Positions 1 through 9,288 of a DNA stretch of 43,525 nucleotides are shown here, piece after piece. The stretch comes from Methylacidiphilum caldifontis. Lineage in GTDB: Bacteria; Verrucomicrobiota; Verrucomicrobiia; Methylacidiphilales; CAMAQI01. The first letter of the stretch is position 1. Each line of letters starts with the position of its first letter. The DNA lies in the NCBI GenBank assembly GCA_945877805.1, contig CAMCSM010000013.1, positions 1-43,525 on the forward strand, in the 5' to 3' direction. The translations under genes and the position numbers were made by a program. Under the pieces are notes generated by a model. The model was not told the DNA's origin and did no database searches. It saw only the letters and a program-made list of their open reading frames with translations.

Positions 1-94
1 GATTAAGGAATACAAAAAATTCAAAGCTCTCACGGAATCATGGAAAGAACTGGCACTCAAAAAAGCAGACCAAGCACTCAAATCCTCATCCTAA
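1..94 (+). CDS. C-terminal fragment of an unrecognised protein, cut by the left window edge
   Basis: A plus-strand frame is open from base 2 to a TAA at 92-94 and encodes about 30 residues of lysine-rich, helix-like sequence ending in AlkkADQALKSSS. No start lies inside the window, so it is the tail of a gene beginning to the left. The pattern (EYKKFKALTESW) resembles the C-terminus of small DUF6788-like proteins, but this is a memory-based guess. The next gene is convergent, on the minus strand. Too little is visible to give a function. Confidence 0.35.
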   Translation, partial: IKEYKKFKALTESWKELALKKADQALKSSS

Positions 95-185
95 TCTCTT
101 AAATCCCTTGCGATTACTGAAATCTCTCCAGCTAAACTCATTTGCACCCTTTTGAGTTTCCCCCTGTTTTCAATGCCTTTAAATT

Positions 186-267
186 AATCCGTGTGATCCG
201 CGATATCCGTGGTTGAAAATGGTTTTAAATTAGTGTGAATTCGTGTGAATTAGTGGTTAAAAACGGT
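186..267. repeat. Dispersed 'GTGTGAATTCGTGGTTAAA'-type repeat, two adjacent units
   Basis: Two consecutive units end in CCGTGGTTGAAAATGG and TTAGTGGTTAAAAACGG, each preceded by GTGTGA(A)T-type steps. Related units occur near 13694-13728 and 17532-17570 (inverted), and near 13931-13977, 14441-14465 and 17635-17670 (direct). A second repeat follows at about 285-320: read on the minus strand it is TTTACATCGATGAACAGGAT followed by TCACAGGAT, and it matches 15097-15128. The rest of 95-366 holds no convincing gene. Confidence 0.6.
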
Positions 268-366
268 TTTCTCTTTGCCTTTTAAGGATCCTGTGAATCC
301 TGTTCATCGATGTAAATAAATTCCCTTTGATTTACGTACTCCTACCAATCCACTCCTCAAACTCTT

Positions 367-1503
367 TCAACCCCTTTTCGAGGAACTCAGACCTAAAAGC
401 AACTCACTCTCCCTCAACACCGATTCAGGATCAATTAACGACATACAATCAGGATCTTTATCGCAGTTGGGTAAATAGCAGCCCAAGCATTCAATCTCAG
501 AAGCCAATTTCACCCCTCTGCCATAAATTTCAATCTCCGCCAAACTCGTTGGGCCAAAAAGCACTACTTGAGGAATCTTTAATGCCGAAGCAATGTGCAT
601 CGCTAAACTGTCGGCAGTTAAAAAAAGGTCGCAACACTCGATCAACGCTGCGGTTTGACGAATCCCTAATCCCATCCCCCCAATAAAGGATCTCTCTTTC
701 AATCTTCCAACGACCTCATCATATAAGTAACGCTCCGATTCCCCAGCAATCAGGATCGGAAGTACCTGAAATCGATCTACCATTCCTAGAATATAGGAGA
801 CAAAGTGATCAGCCTTCCAAACCTTTTTCTTCCAACGATCCCCTCCTCCCAAATTTACCCCGACTATTTTCTGCCCTTGCTTTTGATATCCACTCACCAC
901 TTGATGCGCTTGAAGACGCTCTGAATCCTTGATAAAATATTGAATTTCATCCATTTCATAGGACAAGCCAAGTGCCCCTGAAATCATCTCTTGATAACTT
1001 TTTTGATTTGCTTTTTTCTCAACATCAAATGCCCCCATTCGATACCATTCCCATCCTACATGATCGGTCGGCTCCACCACTCCTTGACTGTTTAAGAAAA
1101 AACCACGCCGAAGCTTTCCTTTTGCCATCGCAGCTAAAGCCGCGCTCCACGGATTTGCATCCGGACTCAAAATAAGATTAAATTCCTCGACTTGTAAACG
1201 AGCGACGGCCTCCCCTTCCACAGCCCAAAGCTGTTGGATCGAAGGATTGTTTTGTAATAAAGAGATATTCTTTTCCATCGTCACCCAAGTCACCGTCGCC
1301 TCAGGAAAATCACGCTTCAAAGCCCCCAAGATAAAGGTCGTCCGTAAAACATCCCCCATCGCCGCTAATTTCACGATTAAGACTCGAAAAGTTCGGGGTA
1401 AATAATCGTTACAAAAACCACAGGTCCTTCCATCTCGTTTATGAAAAGAACACGGTTTATCTCCAGGGAAATGCCCACAATCATGTTTGAAAATCGGTTT
1501 CAT
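367..1503 (-). CDS. Glycosyltransferase family 9 (heptosyltransferase-like) protein with terminal cysteine clusters
   Basis: 378 residues, matching the usual length of ADP-heptose:LPS heptosyltransferases (WaaC/WaaF, GT9), GT-B enzymes that add heptose to the LPS core at the inner membrane. Family signatures are the N-terminal VKLAAMGDVLRTT (about 44-56), GVNLGGGDRWKKK in mid-protein and LTADSLAMHIASAL followed by VVLFGPT near the C-terminus. Two cysteine groups are unusual: C9, C18, C28 and C31 before the Rossmann fold, and C339, C342, C347 and C353 at the end, suggesting a metal site or disulfides (inference). The ATG lies one base after the stop of the upstream epimerase gene, so the two are probably co-transcribed. 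The sugar transferred cannot be read from sequence. Confidence 0.85.
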   Translation of the reverse strand: MKPIFKHDCGHFPGDKPCSFHKRDGRTCGFCNDYLPRTFRVLIVKLAAMGDVLRTTFILGALKRDFPEATVTWVTMEKNISLLQNNPSIQQLWAVEGEAVARLQVEEFNLILSPDANPWSAALAAMAKGKLRRGFFLNSQGVVEPTDHVGWEWYRMGAFDVEKKANQKSYQEMISGALGLSYEMDEIQYFIKDSERLQAHQVVSGYQKQGQKIVGVNLGGGDRWKKKVWKADHFVSYILGMVDRFQVLPILIAGESERYLYDEVVGRLKERSFIGGMGLGIRQTAALIECCDLFLTADSLAMHIASALKIPQVVLFGPTSLAEIEIYGRGVKLASEIECLGCYLPNCDKDPDCMSLIDPESVLRESELLLGLSSSKRG

Positions 1504-1504
1504 T

Positions 1505-2923
1505 TTAAAAATCTATCTCATGAGTTTGATGCGGATCGCTCAGTCCAAGTAAATCAGGGGCAAAACGTAATGGGGATCGATTTCCAAAAGCAATGGGAGA
1601 TATCCCCGCTGCAAACCCCACTCCCGCTCCAGGTCCATAAATCGATTCCACGGGAGTAATTTTATCAATCAACTTCTCATCACCTAAAACTCCTTGGATG
1701 AGCCGAGACATTAATTTTCCATTGATCGGCGGAATTAAAATGTTTCCTGAGCGATTCATCACTGACTCCGGTCGATCGGTACAAAAACGGATCGTCATAC
1801 AGGGCTTCCTGAGGTAGTTCATATCCTCTTGCATCCCTCCACTATCGGTAAGAGCTGCCCAAAAATGATCGGATTCAAAAAACTCCAAAACATTTCGATA
1901 GGCAGGCCATACTTCTGTCGGAAGAAAATGAGGACTCTTTTTCAAAGCCTCAAAGCGTTCGGTCAATCCCCATCGTTGAATCGCATGCTTCGTCCCATTT
2001 AAAAGCACAAGATTCACTGAAAACCCATTTGCAATTAAACTCTCTAACGACTCAAAAATCGCCCGAAAACGATGCTCCGATAAATTTTCCTTTCGATGGA
2101 TATCCATCCGCAGCCATTTTCCCACTCCAAGCTGTGGATAGATCTCAAAAATCGATTGTTCGATTTTCCCTTTCTTCAAATGCAACATCGCATCGACAAC
2201 CAAGGCGTTCGTCACAAAAATTTGATCCTTCGGATACCCCTCTCGAATTAAATGATCCCGATTCAATGCCACCGGTGCAAAATGAAAGTCGCACCCTGCT
2301 GAGGCCACAAAGGTATCCCACTGTTCAGGATAGGGCTCGGCACGCAATAAGTGCCACTCTCCTGACTGTTGTCCCTCCATGAAATCGTGAACTGAGATTT
2401 CTGGATTCATCTTCAAAAAAGAGTCCGGAGCCATTCCTCTCATTCCCGCTTCATTATGAATCGATCGCTCATTGCGAGCCATCATCCAGGCCCCACTCAC
2501 CATCGGACAAAGGATCGTATCTCCATTGACCACAGGGATCACTTTGACGTGCGGCCATTTCTCCTTAAAATAACGAGCCAGCCAAACGCTCTTTTCAAAT
2601 AACTCAACCGATTTTTGACAGAGATCACCACGAATCTGAAGGTTCCCCGCCAAATAGGGTCTAAATCCAAACTCATCCATTCCATGAACTAAATTATGAT
2701 CATAATGTTGATTCGCATCAAAAACTAACAGCGGAAGCCCTTGCTTTGCACAGGCCTGAACCGATCCAAAAACTTTATTGTAACACGGCTTCGTCCCCAA
2801 AATAAAAAGCAAAACCCACGACTTCAAATCCTGAGCCTGCTCCAAAACCTGATTAATTAATTTCTCATCAAGCTCGATAGGAAGGGATTCTCTTGAAGGA
2901 ACAACATAAGACTGCAATGCCAT
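1505..2923 (-). CDS. UDP-N-acetylglucosamine 2-epimerase family protein (WecB-like)
   Basis: The C-terminal part carries the epimerase hallmark TDSGGMQED (from about 359), followed by RKPCMTIRFCTDRPE and a stretch around SGNILIPP. These correspond to the conserved TDSGG.QEE...TERPE block of non-hydrolysing UDP-GlcNAc 2-epimerases, which interconvert UDP-GlcNAc and UDP-ManNAc for surface polysaccharides. At 472 residues it is longer than the usual 360-390, with an N-terminal extension and a C-terminal tail, so the exact substrate may differ. It sits directly before the GT9 gene in a minus-strand operon of glycan genes. The ATG at 2921-2923 begins MALQSYVV; no strong Shine-Dalgarno is visible. 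Confidence 0.8.
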   Translation of the reverse strand: MALQSYVVPSRESLPIELDEKLINQVLEQAQDLKSWVLLFILGTKPCYNKVFGSVQACAKQGLPLLVFDANQHYDHNLVHGMDEFGFRPYLAGNLQIRGDLCQKSVELFEKSVWLARYFKEKWPHVKVIPVVNGDTILCPMVSGAWMMARNERSIHNEAGMRGMAPDSFLKMNPEISVHDFMEGQQSGEWHLLRAEPYPEQWDTFVASAGCDFHFAPVALNRDHLIREGYPKDQIFVTNALVVDAMLHLKKGKIEQSIFEIYPQLGVGKWLRMDIHRKENLSEHRFRAIFESLESLIANGFSVNLVLLNGTKHAIQRWGLTERFEALKKSPHFLPTEVWPAYRNVLEFFESDHFWAALTDSGGMQEDMNYLRKPCMTIRFCTDRPESVMNRSGNILIPPINGKLMSRLIQGVLGDEKLIDKITPVESIYGPGAGVGFAAGISPIAFGNRSPLRFAPDLLGLSDPHQTHEIDF

Positions 2924-2982
2924 TCGGTGACTCTATCGACTCTAGCAATAAAAATCAAAGTCATATTCACTTGGAATTTTAT

Positions 2983-4161
2983 TCATCGTATCACTTTTTT
3001 TACCATCCCCTCAAAACGTTCCCGCCAGAGAGCAGGAGAGGTCTCTCTTAAATTCCACTCATACCCGGCCCTTCCAAAAGTCTTTCGCATTCCTTGATCT
3101 GCAGAAAGGGCCAAAACTTGCTCTGCCAATTGTCGACTATTCCCAGGCTCATGATGAAAACCGGTCACCCCATGTTCAACCGTCTCTGTTAATCCTCCTG
3201 AACGAGCGGCTAAAACAGGCTTCTCCCACTCATAAGCCTCAAAGGTGACAAAACCCAAAATCTCCCACCAAATCGAAGGAACTAATACCGCGGAACAAGT
3301 TCGATAAAGCTCATTCTTCTCCTCATCCGAAACACGACCTCGAAATTCAATCAATGGATTCCTTAACGCTGCTATCCCCATCTCCTCAGACAATGGTCCG
3401 GCACCGCAGATCACTAACTTAGGCCCTTTTTCTCCCTCCGACTGATGCAATAGGTTCCACGTCTCGACCATCATCCGAACCCCTTTTTCAGGAATGAGGC
3501 GTCCGACATACAAAAAGAATCCGTGATCCTCAATCGCAGGTCGATCTTGAGGGGGCTCCCGAAAAGGAAAAAAGACGTGAATCTTTTCCGCTGGAACACC
3601 GGCCTCGACAAAGATTCGCTTCACAAAACTCGATTCCGCCATCCATCCCTGAATCGATCGCTCCCACCCCCCGGCATGATAAACAGAAAAAGCCATCGCC
3701 AAAGCCAACGACTGCAACCTCGATCCGCGCCAAGGGGCCCGCAAGATCTCTGGGATAAAATTCTTCTCCAGTCCCGATCGATCAATCACTCCATCAATCA
3801 ATAACGAGGAATTAACCGAATAGGGACGAAAATTATGAATGTAGTTAATCACCGGAATCCCCTGATCCAACGCCTCCTTGAAAACTCCCATCGAACCGAC
3901 GGGGATCACATTATGAGTCAACCACACCTTAGCCTGTGATCGTTTTTGAGCATCGCGGAGCTTTCGGATCGAAGTCGGATTATAGGTCGGCAAAAAGAAC
4001 TTCTCGAAAAGCGCCGGAGTCACCGGATGATTCCAATCCTTACTCTGGAAAAAACAGTTCTGAACCGATTCCGGCCCTAAAAAATCAGAGAGACGGTTGA
4101 CCATCTCCTCCTCACTCCCATATTGCTGATAAACATTAAATATCTGAAGAATCGTTGACAT
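2983..4161 (-). CDS. Glycosyltransferase family 4 protein
   Basis: A GT-B retaining glycosyltransferase. The N-terminus, starting MSTILQIFNVYQQYGSEEEM, matches the typical opening of GT4 enzymes. The C-terminal donor domain has FFLYVGRLIPEKGVRMM, then LVICGAGP, then the E-x7-E catalytic block SIWWEILGFVTFEAY followed by KPVLAARSGGL. The open frame extends upstream to a TTG at 4257, but the added residues are hydrophobic and unlike the family, so the ATG at 4159-4161 is preferred (ATG at 4168-4170 is also possible). It lies between another GT4 gene and the epimerase, all on the minus strand. Donor and acceptor are unknown. Confidence 0.85.
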   Translation of the reverse strand: MSTILQIFNVYQQYGSEEEMVNRLSDFLGPESVQNCFFQSKDWNHPVTPALFEKFFLPTYNPTSIRKLRDAQKRSQAKVWLTHNVIPVGSMGVFKEALDQGIPVINYIHNFRPYSVNSSLLIDGVIDRSGLEKNFIPEILRAPWRGSRLQSLALAMAFSVYHAGGWERSIQGWMAESSFVKRIFVEAGVPAEKIHVFFPFREPPQDRPAIEDHGFFLYVGRLIPEKGVRMMVETWNLLHQSEGEKGPKLVICGAGPLSEEMGIAALRNPLIEFRGRVSDEEKNELYRTCSAVLVPSIWWEILGFVTFEAYEWEKPVLAARSGGLTETVEHGVTGFHHEPGNSRQLAEQVLALSADQGMRKTFGRAGYEWNLRETSPALWRERFEGMVKKVIR

Positions 4162-4272
4162 AAGAGTCATCAAAGCAGCTTTAATAAAAATAACTATTCT
4201 GAAATCATAAAAATCTACCGACCCGACGATATTTCGACAAACTTTTACAATAAACAAACGTTATTCAATCAA

Positions 4273-5370
4273 TTATACTGTCAGCTTTCGATAGACTCCT
4301 GCCAATCGATTAAAATGCTCTCCCCACGTAAACCGTTTCACGTTCTCAAACCCTTTTTGAATTAGATTATTTCTGAGTTCTGGCGAATCCATCACTCGCT
4401 CAATTTGTGTGGCAAGCTCCTCAGGATTTAACGGATCATGATATAAAACAGAATCCCCACCGACCTCCTTCAAACTTGTCGCCGATGAGATCACACACGG
4501 TAACCCACAAACCTGTGCCTCCAATACAGGAAGTCCCTGTCCCTCATAAAGTGACGGAAAGCAGAGAAGATCGCAGAGTGAATAAATTCTGTGTAACTCC
4601 TCAAATGCCGGTTCTTTGATTTCCACAACAGAATCTTGAAGCGATTCCGAAATGATCCAATTCGCCAGTTCACCCGGGAAGATCATTTCTCCTGCCTTAA
4701 CGAGAGAGACTTTTCTTCCTTTTTCTTTAAGACCCTTAAACGCTTTTAAAAGGGTCGGAATATTTTTGCGAGAAATATTGGATCCCACATGAAGCAACAA
4801 GAAATCCCCCTGTTTTTTTCTCTCTTGCAAGACCCTCAGCATCGGAAATCTTTCGAACTCTTGATCAGAAACTTCTATTTTTTCATAGCGAGAATCAATT
4901 CCAAGCGGGTTGACAGTGATCTGAGATGGATCAATTTTAAAAAATTCCTGCAAATCGTTCGATGTCGATTCCGATAAGGCAAAGAAGTGTTGTGCTCTCA
5001 AGATCCCTCGCACTCTCGACTTCCACCACAAATACTGTCCCCACGACAAAGACCTATTCCGCCATTCCGCCAAGTCGTGGCAGCTCACCACCGTGGGAAC
5101 ATCACTGCGGCATAAGTGACCATAACTATGATCGAGGATATGAAGAATCGAATTTTTTCCTGAAGACTTGAAAAGGGTCTCGATTCGATGAGGGTACAAA
5201 ACATGCCGATCCCATAGGCGCGATCGCCCAGGATCGGGAAGTGCCGTTTTGAAATTAAATTGTCCCGCTAGGTTTGGGATATGCTTTTGAAATTCTCTCC
5301 AGTAGTAGTCCATACTCCACCATCTTTCCGAAGGAAGATCAGGAGCCAAAATCACCGATTGACGTTTCAT
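4273..5370 (-). CDS. Glycosyltransferase family 4 protein
   Basis: 365 residues of a typical GT4 (GT-B) enzyme. Visible signatures are HFFALSESTSNDLQEFF with ITVNPLGID at the domain boundary, LLHVGSNISRKNIPTLLKAF at the start of the donor domain, and the E-x7-E region SLYEGQGLPVLEAQVCGLP (E276 and E284) followed by EVGGDSVLYHDPLNPEELA. It would transfer a sugar from a nucleotide donor to a growing surface glycan on the cytoplasmic side. Its ATG lies three bases after the stop of the upstream methyltransferase, with a purine-rich AAGAAGAGATAAGG just ahead, consistent with translational coupling. Confidence 0.87.
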   Translation of the reverse strand: MKRQSVILAPDLPSERWWSMDYYWREFQKHIPNLAGQFNFKTALPDPGRSRLWDRHVLYPHRIETLFKSSGKNSILHILDHSYGHLCRSDVPTVVSCHDLAEWRNRSLSWGQYLWWKSRVRGILRAQHFFALSESTSNDLQEFFKIDPSQITVNPLGIDSRYEKIEVSDQEFERFPMLRVLQERKKQGDFLLLHVGSNISRKNIPTLLKAFKGLKEKGRKVSLVKAGEMIFPGELANWIISESLQDSVVEIKEPAFEELHRIYSLCDLLCFPSLYEGQGLPVLEAQVCGLPCVISSATSLKEVGGDSVLYHDPLNPEELATQIERVMDSPELRNNLIQKGFENVKRFTWGEHFNRLAGVYRKLTV

Positions 5371-5373
5371 GCC

Positions 5374-6111
5374 TTATCTCTTCTTTGCCACAATCCAAAG
5401 ATCGGGCTTCGCTGTATAAAGGTCAACGCCCTCAATCGATGTCGATGATCCATGACGAAGGGCGATCAGAAACCGGGAAAATCCATAGACGATCGATCCG
5501 ATGAATACTCGGACTCTCCCCTTGATTCCCTTTGGACAAACGTGAACTCCTTTGACGATAAATGACTCAAAGCCCGTTGATCGAAGAACCTGAACCATAC
5601 TCATCGGCGTAAAGCCCGATTCATGGGTAAAGTCCCCGTAGCGGGTTGCCGTTGAAAAGGGGCTTTGTGCATTAAAAGTTAAGATCCAAAGCTCCCCTCC
5701 AGGTTTTAAAGCCTTTTCCGCTACTTTAAGAAACTCCAACACATTCGCCTTTGGCAGGTGCTCAATTAAATCTTTGGCATGCACCACATCGAACTCCTCC
5801 GTTCGATCCTTCAATAACTCGATCGCATTCCCCGCATGGGTCACCATCTCGGGAGCACTCTTGCGAAGATAACTCAAATCCTCCTCACTAAAATCAAATC
5901 CCTCCAAGGATCGGAATCCCTTTTCTTTGAGCCACAGAAGCCATTCCCCTTTTCCGCATCCGACATCGGCAATACGGGCATGATGATCCAACTTGCTCAA
6001 AAAAAGAGCATAAAGCTGCTCAAATAATCCGAACTGGAGTTCTGGACGAAACCTTTTTGCCTCGGCAAAGTTTTCAGAGTAATTCCGGTAAAGATCATGG
6101 GTATCTGACAT
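5374..6111 (-). CDS. Class I SAM-dependent methyltransferase
   Basis: 245 residues with the SAM-binding glycine motif I ADVGCGKGEWLLWL (about 46-59), an acidic motif at LEGFDFSEED, the motif II region VVHAKDLIEHLPK and the motif III LKPGGELWILTFNA. This is the Methyltransf_11/23 type often found in O-antigen clusters, where it methylates a sugar or a lipid-linked intermediate. It is the first gene of a minus-strand run and is divergent from the large bipartite glycosyltransferase gene; the 91-bp gap between them must hold both promoters. Substrate unknown. Confidence 0.85.
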   Translation of the reverse strand: MSDTHDLYRNYSENFAEAKRFRPELQFGLFEQLYALFLSKLDHHARIADVGCGKGEWLLWLKEKGFRSLEGFDFSEEDLSYLRKSAPEMVTHAGNAIELLKDRTEEFDVVHAKDLIEHLPKANVLEFLKVAEKALKPGGELWILTFNAQSPFSTATRYGDFTHESGFTPMSMVQVLRSTGFESFIVKGVHVCPKGIKGRVRVFIGSIVYGFSRFLIALRHGSSTSIEGVDLYTAKPDLWIVAKKR

Positions 6112-6202
6112 AGAGGATAAGTAACTATCCTGTGACGAACCGCTACAAAAGTAAATACCGACTTATTTTATTCTCCTCATTTACTCATTTTCCTTTAGTT
6201 TC

Positions 6203-8575
6203 GTGCTCATGATCCTGGAGTCTTCCACACGCCCAAAACTCTTGATGATTGGCTCCACCTATTTGACAGTCGAAAATCGGAAGAAAATCCGTGCACTTCA
6301 TCACCATTTCGAAGTCACTCTTCTCCTCCCTAAAGTTAACCAACTCAATGCATTTAAAGTGGAAGTCTCTCTCGACAATGTCCCCGGTGAAGATTTTAAA
6401 ATCATCCCCCTTCCTTTTTTTGGAAATCCCGAAGAAGGAACCCGCTATGGACTATGGGGACTCTCAAGAGTAATTAAGTCTCATTCATTTGATGTCATTC
6501 TCGTCGAAGCGGAGCCTTGGTCCTGGATTCGTTGGCAAACGTGGGTCCTTAAACGAATTCATTGTCCACAAACACTCTTTGGGGAATTTACTTGGGAAAA
6601 CCTGCCACGACCCGGAATTAAGGGGAAAATACTCTCCCTGATTTACTTTTGTGCGGCGAAAACAACCGACTTCGTCATTGCCGGGAATCAAGACGCTAAA
6701 CAGCTCTTTCAGAAATCAGGTCTTTGGGAAAAGAAAATTTTGGTCGCCCCCCAGCTTGGAGTCGATCCGCTTGTTTATCATCCCGTAACCCCTGAAACAA
6801 AAACGCGACTCCGAATCGAACAGTTGCTCCCCGAACAGGCAAAAATCATCGGTTTTGTCGGCCGTTTTATCGAGGAAAAGGGGATCTTCGATCTCATACA
6901 TGCCATTGAATCTGCGAGGGATAAAAATCAATCTATTTACCTCGCTCTATTGGGATCGGGTCCCCGTGAGGATCAAATTAAAGAGCTCCAAAATCGCCAC
7001 GACTGGATTCACGTTCTCCCTCCTCGCCCCCACCATGAGATCCCCCAATTCCTCCAGTCCCTTGACCTCCTTGTTCTTCCGAGCAAAACCATCAAAACTG
7101 CACAAAAAACCTGGAAAGAACAATTTGGCCATGTTCTCATAGAAGCGATGGCGTGCGGAATTCCCGTCATCGGATCTGATTCGGGAGCGATCCCTGAGGT
7201 GATTCAAAATCCCTCCTCTATTTTTAAGGAAGGAGATATCAATCAACTCGAAAAAATCGTCGTTCAATTCTTTAGGGATTCGGATCGCCTTTCCCTTACA
7301 AAAGATAACAATGTTATTTTAAATCTAATCAATCAGCACTACACTCATGCGTCAATCGCTTCTACGTATGATCAGTATATTCAAAAACAATTACACCAAG
7401 AAAAAAAGTCGTTAATTTGGATTGATCCGACTCTGGGAAAAGAAAGCCCTACCACGAAGCCACTCTTTGAATCGATTCCCTATCTCTTATCACAAAACTG
7501 GAGAATCACCTTCCTCGGTTTTAAATCTTCTGCAAACCCCGATGATATACATCAAATCATCATTCAGATTCCTAAACCACTACGTTTCCTATTTTCCTAT
7601 TTCTCGCCAGTTCTTTTTCACCTCTCGATGCTTTCTCATCGAATCATTAAAGGAAGACCCCTGGCCTCCATCATCCATGCCACTCATGGGACCTATTTTT
7701 TTTCAGATATGAGTACTATTCAATTCTGGAATACCGCTTGGCTAAAAATGCAAATTAAAATGAAGTGTTTTCATTTTAGATTTTTAAAACAACTCCTTCC
7801 GACGATTTTATCTGCTCTTTTTGAAAACAGTCATCGTTTATTCAGACCCCAAGGGCTCTTTCTGGCTGCCTCCAGAGGAATTTGTGATGCGATCAACCCC
7901 CTTCTTTCCTCCTCTCCCGCATATCGAGTTTTTCCCAACGCCTATAATTCAAAGCGATTCAACCTCGAAGTACGTCTCCAACACCGAGACACGACACGCA
8001 AAGAACTCGGATTTCAACATCATGAGCGGGTTTTTCTTTTTGCAAGCCAAGGTCACTACGAGCGAAAGGGATTTTGGAGAGCCTTTCATGCTTTAAAACT
8101 CTTAAAAACAAAAGAGATACCCCTTCGCTTTCTGATTGTCGGCGGCACTCCAAAACGGTTGAACGATTTAAAATCTGAAATTCGAAAACAGGATCCCCAC
8201 TTTGAAACTTGGATCACCTTTACAGGAACGACCGATCAAACTGAAAAGTATTTCTCTGCTGCCGATGCCTTTCTCTTTCCCTCTTACTTCGAAGCCTTTT
8301 GCCTTGCTGAGATCGAATGCGCCGCGTTAGGAATTCCTTTGCTGCTTACACGGCATCCTGGTGTCGAAATGATTTTGCGGCCTGGTAAAAATGGTCTCCT
8401 TCTCCCTGAAGAGCCGGATCAGATCGCTCAAGTGATCGAAAACGATTTTCTTAAACGTTCAGACCCCTGGATTTACGACACAGGGGAAGCCGTGACCCAG
8501 GAACAATACAGTCATAATTTGAATGCACTCTACGAAGAAATATGGGAGAATAAATTTAATCGGATAAAAAAATAA
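6203..8575 (+). CDS. Bipartite protein with two tandem GT4-type glycosyltransferase domains
   Basis: 790 residues, about twice a normal GT4 enzyme. The first half (about 10-375) has VIAGNQDAKQLFQKSG, IGFVGRFIEEKGIFDLI and the E-x7-E region FGHVLIEAMACGIPVIG near 308-325. The second half (about 395-785) has its own acceptor-like domain, FLFASQGHYERKGFWRAFHA, RFLIVGGTPKRL and the E-x7-E region SYFEAFCLAEIECAALGIP near 690-710. It may act as a bifunctional enzyme adding two sugars in sequence. The start is GTG 6203 or ATG 6209; neither has a clear Shine-Dalgarno. Its TAA overlaps the ATG of the next methyltransferase by one base (TAATG), showing coupling. It is the only leading gene on the plus strand inside an otherwise minus-strand cluster. 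Confidence 0.85.
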   Translation: MLMILESSTRPKLLMIGSTYLTVENRKKIRALHHHFEVTLLLPKVNQLNAFKVEVSLDNVPGEDFKIIPLPFFGNPEEGTRYGLWGLSRVIKSHSFDVILVEAEPWSWIRWQTWVLKRIHCPQTLFGEFTWENLPRPGIKGKILSLIYFCAAKTTDFVIAGNQDAKQLFQKSGLWEKKILVAPQLGVDPLVYHPVTPETKTRLRIEQLLPEQAKIIGFVGRFIEEKGIFDLIHAIESARDKNQSIYLALLGSGPREDQIKELQNRHDWIHVLPPRPHHEIPQFLQSLDLLVLPSKTIKTAQKTWKEQFGHVLIEAMACGIPVIGSDSGAIPEVIQNPSSIFKEGDINQLEKIVVQFFRDSDRLSLTKDNNVILNLINQHYTHASIASTYDQYIQKQLHQEKKSLIWIDPTLGKESPTTKPLFESIPYLLSQNWRITFLGFKSSANPDDIHQIIIQIPKPLRFLFSYFSPVLFHLSMLSHRIIKGRPLASIIHATHGTYFFSDMSTIQFWNTAWLKMQIKMKCFHFRFLKQLLPTILSALFENSHRLFRPQGLFLAASRGICDAINPLLSSSPAYRVFPNAYNSKRFNLEVRLQHRDTTRKELGFQHHERVFLFASQGHYERKGFWRAFHALKLLKTKEIPLRFLIVGGTPKRLNDLKSEIRKQDPHFETWITFTGTTDQTEKYFSAADAFLFPSYFEAFCLAEIECAALGIPLLLTRHPGVEMILRPGKNGLLLPEEPDQIAQVIENDFLKRSDPWIYDTGEAVTQEQYSHNLNALYEEIWENKFNRIKK

Positions 8576-9288
8576 TGAACATTCTTATCTTCCTGCGACG
8601 ATTCCTCAGCGATTACTGGGTGACCTCGAACACGATTCGTTATCGTATTGAACTTCGAGCACTTCTGAGTTGCATTGATCATATTCCGATGAGTGAGCGA
8701 CAAGGAGTATTGGCTGATTTAGGAGCCGGTTCTGGTGAAATGTCTCGTAGACTCTTTAAACAGGGGAATTGGAAGCAACTGATCGGAATCGAATATGATG
8801 ATTCAAATTTTAAAACCCTTATAAATAACTACTCTAATCTATCCTATGCAATTTCAAAACAAGGTTCACTCTTAGATCTTCCTCTTGAGTCCTGTAGTGT
8901 TGACTGGGTACTCTCTACTCAGGTCTTAGAACATATAACTGACCATCAAAAAGCCGTTTCCGAAATACACCGCATCCTTAAGCCTGGAGGCTATGCTTTA
9001 ATTAGTGTCCCCCATCCTCCAGAAATCTTTCCAAATCCAGGTCATGTGAGGCCTGGATATTCTGAAGATCAACTCAAAGATCTCTTTAATTCTTGCCAGT
9101 TTTCCTTTTTGGGAAGCCGTTATTTCTTCATCATCAAAACATTACGGAGAATTGCAGCAGTTGAGGAATTTCCTATCTTAAGGTTTTTATGTACACTCTC
9201 TGAAATCGATTGCGAAAAAGCGCTCTCAGAAAATGAAATAAAAAGCTCCCAACCTTACGGAATTGTTGTTCTTTTTAAAAAAACCTAA
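8575..9288 (+). CDS. Class I SAM-dependent methyltransferase
   Basis: 237 residues. SAM motif I is LADLGAGSGEMSRRLF (about 44-59), followed by IGIEYDDSNF, then VDWVLSTQVLEHITD and RILKPGGYALISVPHPPE, the Methyltransf_11 pattern. Its start overlaps the stop of the bipartite glycosyltransferase (TAATG), so the two form a two-gene operon and the methyl group is probably placed on the glycan made by that enzyme (inference). The 3' end overlaps the end of the opposite-strand methyltransferase by four bases. Confidence 0.85.
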   Translation: MNILIFLRRFLSDYWVTSNTIRYRIELRALLSCIDHIPMSERQGVLADLGAGSGEMSRRLFKQGNWKQLIGIEYDDSNFKTLINNYSNLSYAISKQGSLLDLPLESCSVDWVLSTQVLEHITDHQKAVSEIHRILKPGGYALISVPHPPEIFPNPGHVRPGYSEDQLKDLFNSCQFSFLGSRYFFIIKTLRRIAAVEEFPILRFLCTLSEIDCEKALSENEIKSSQPYGIVVLFKKT

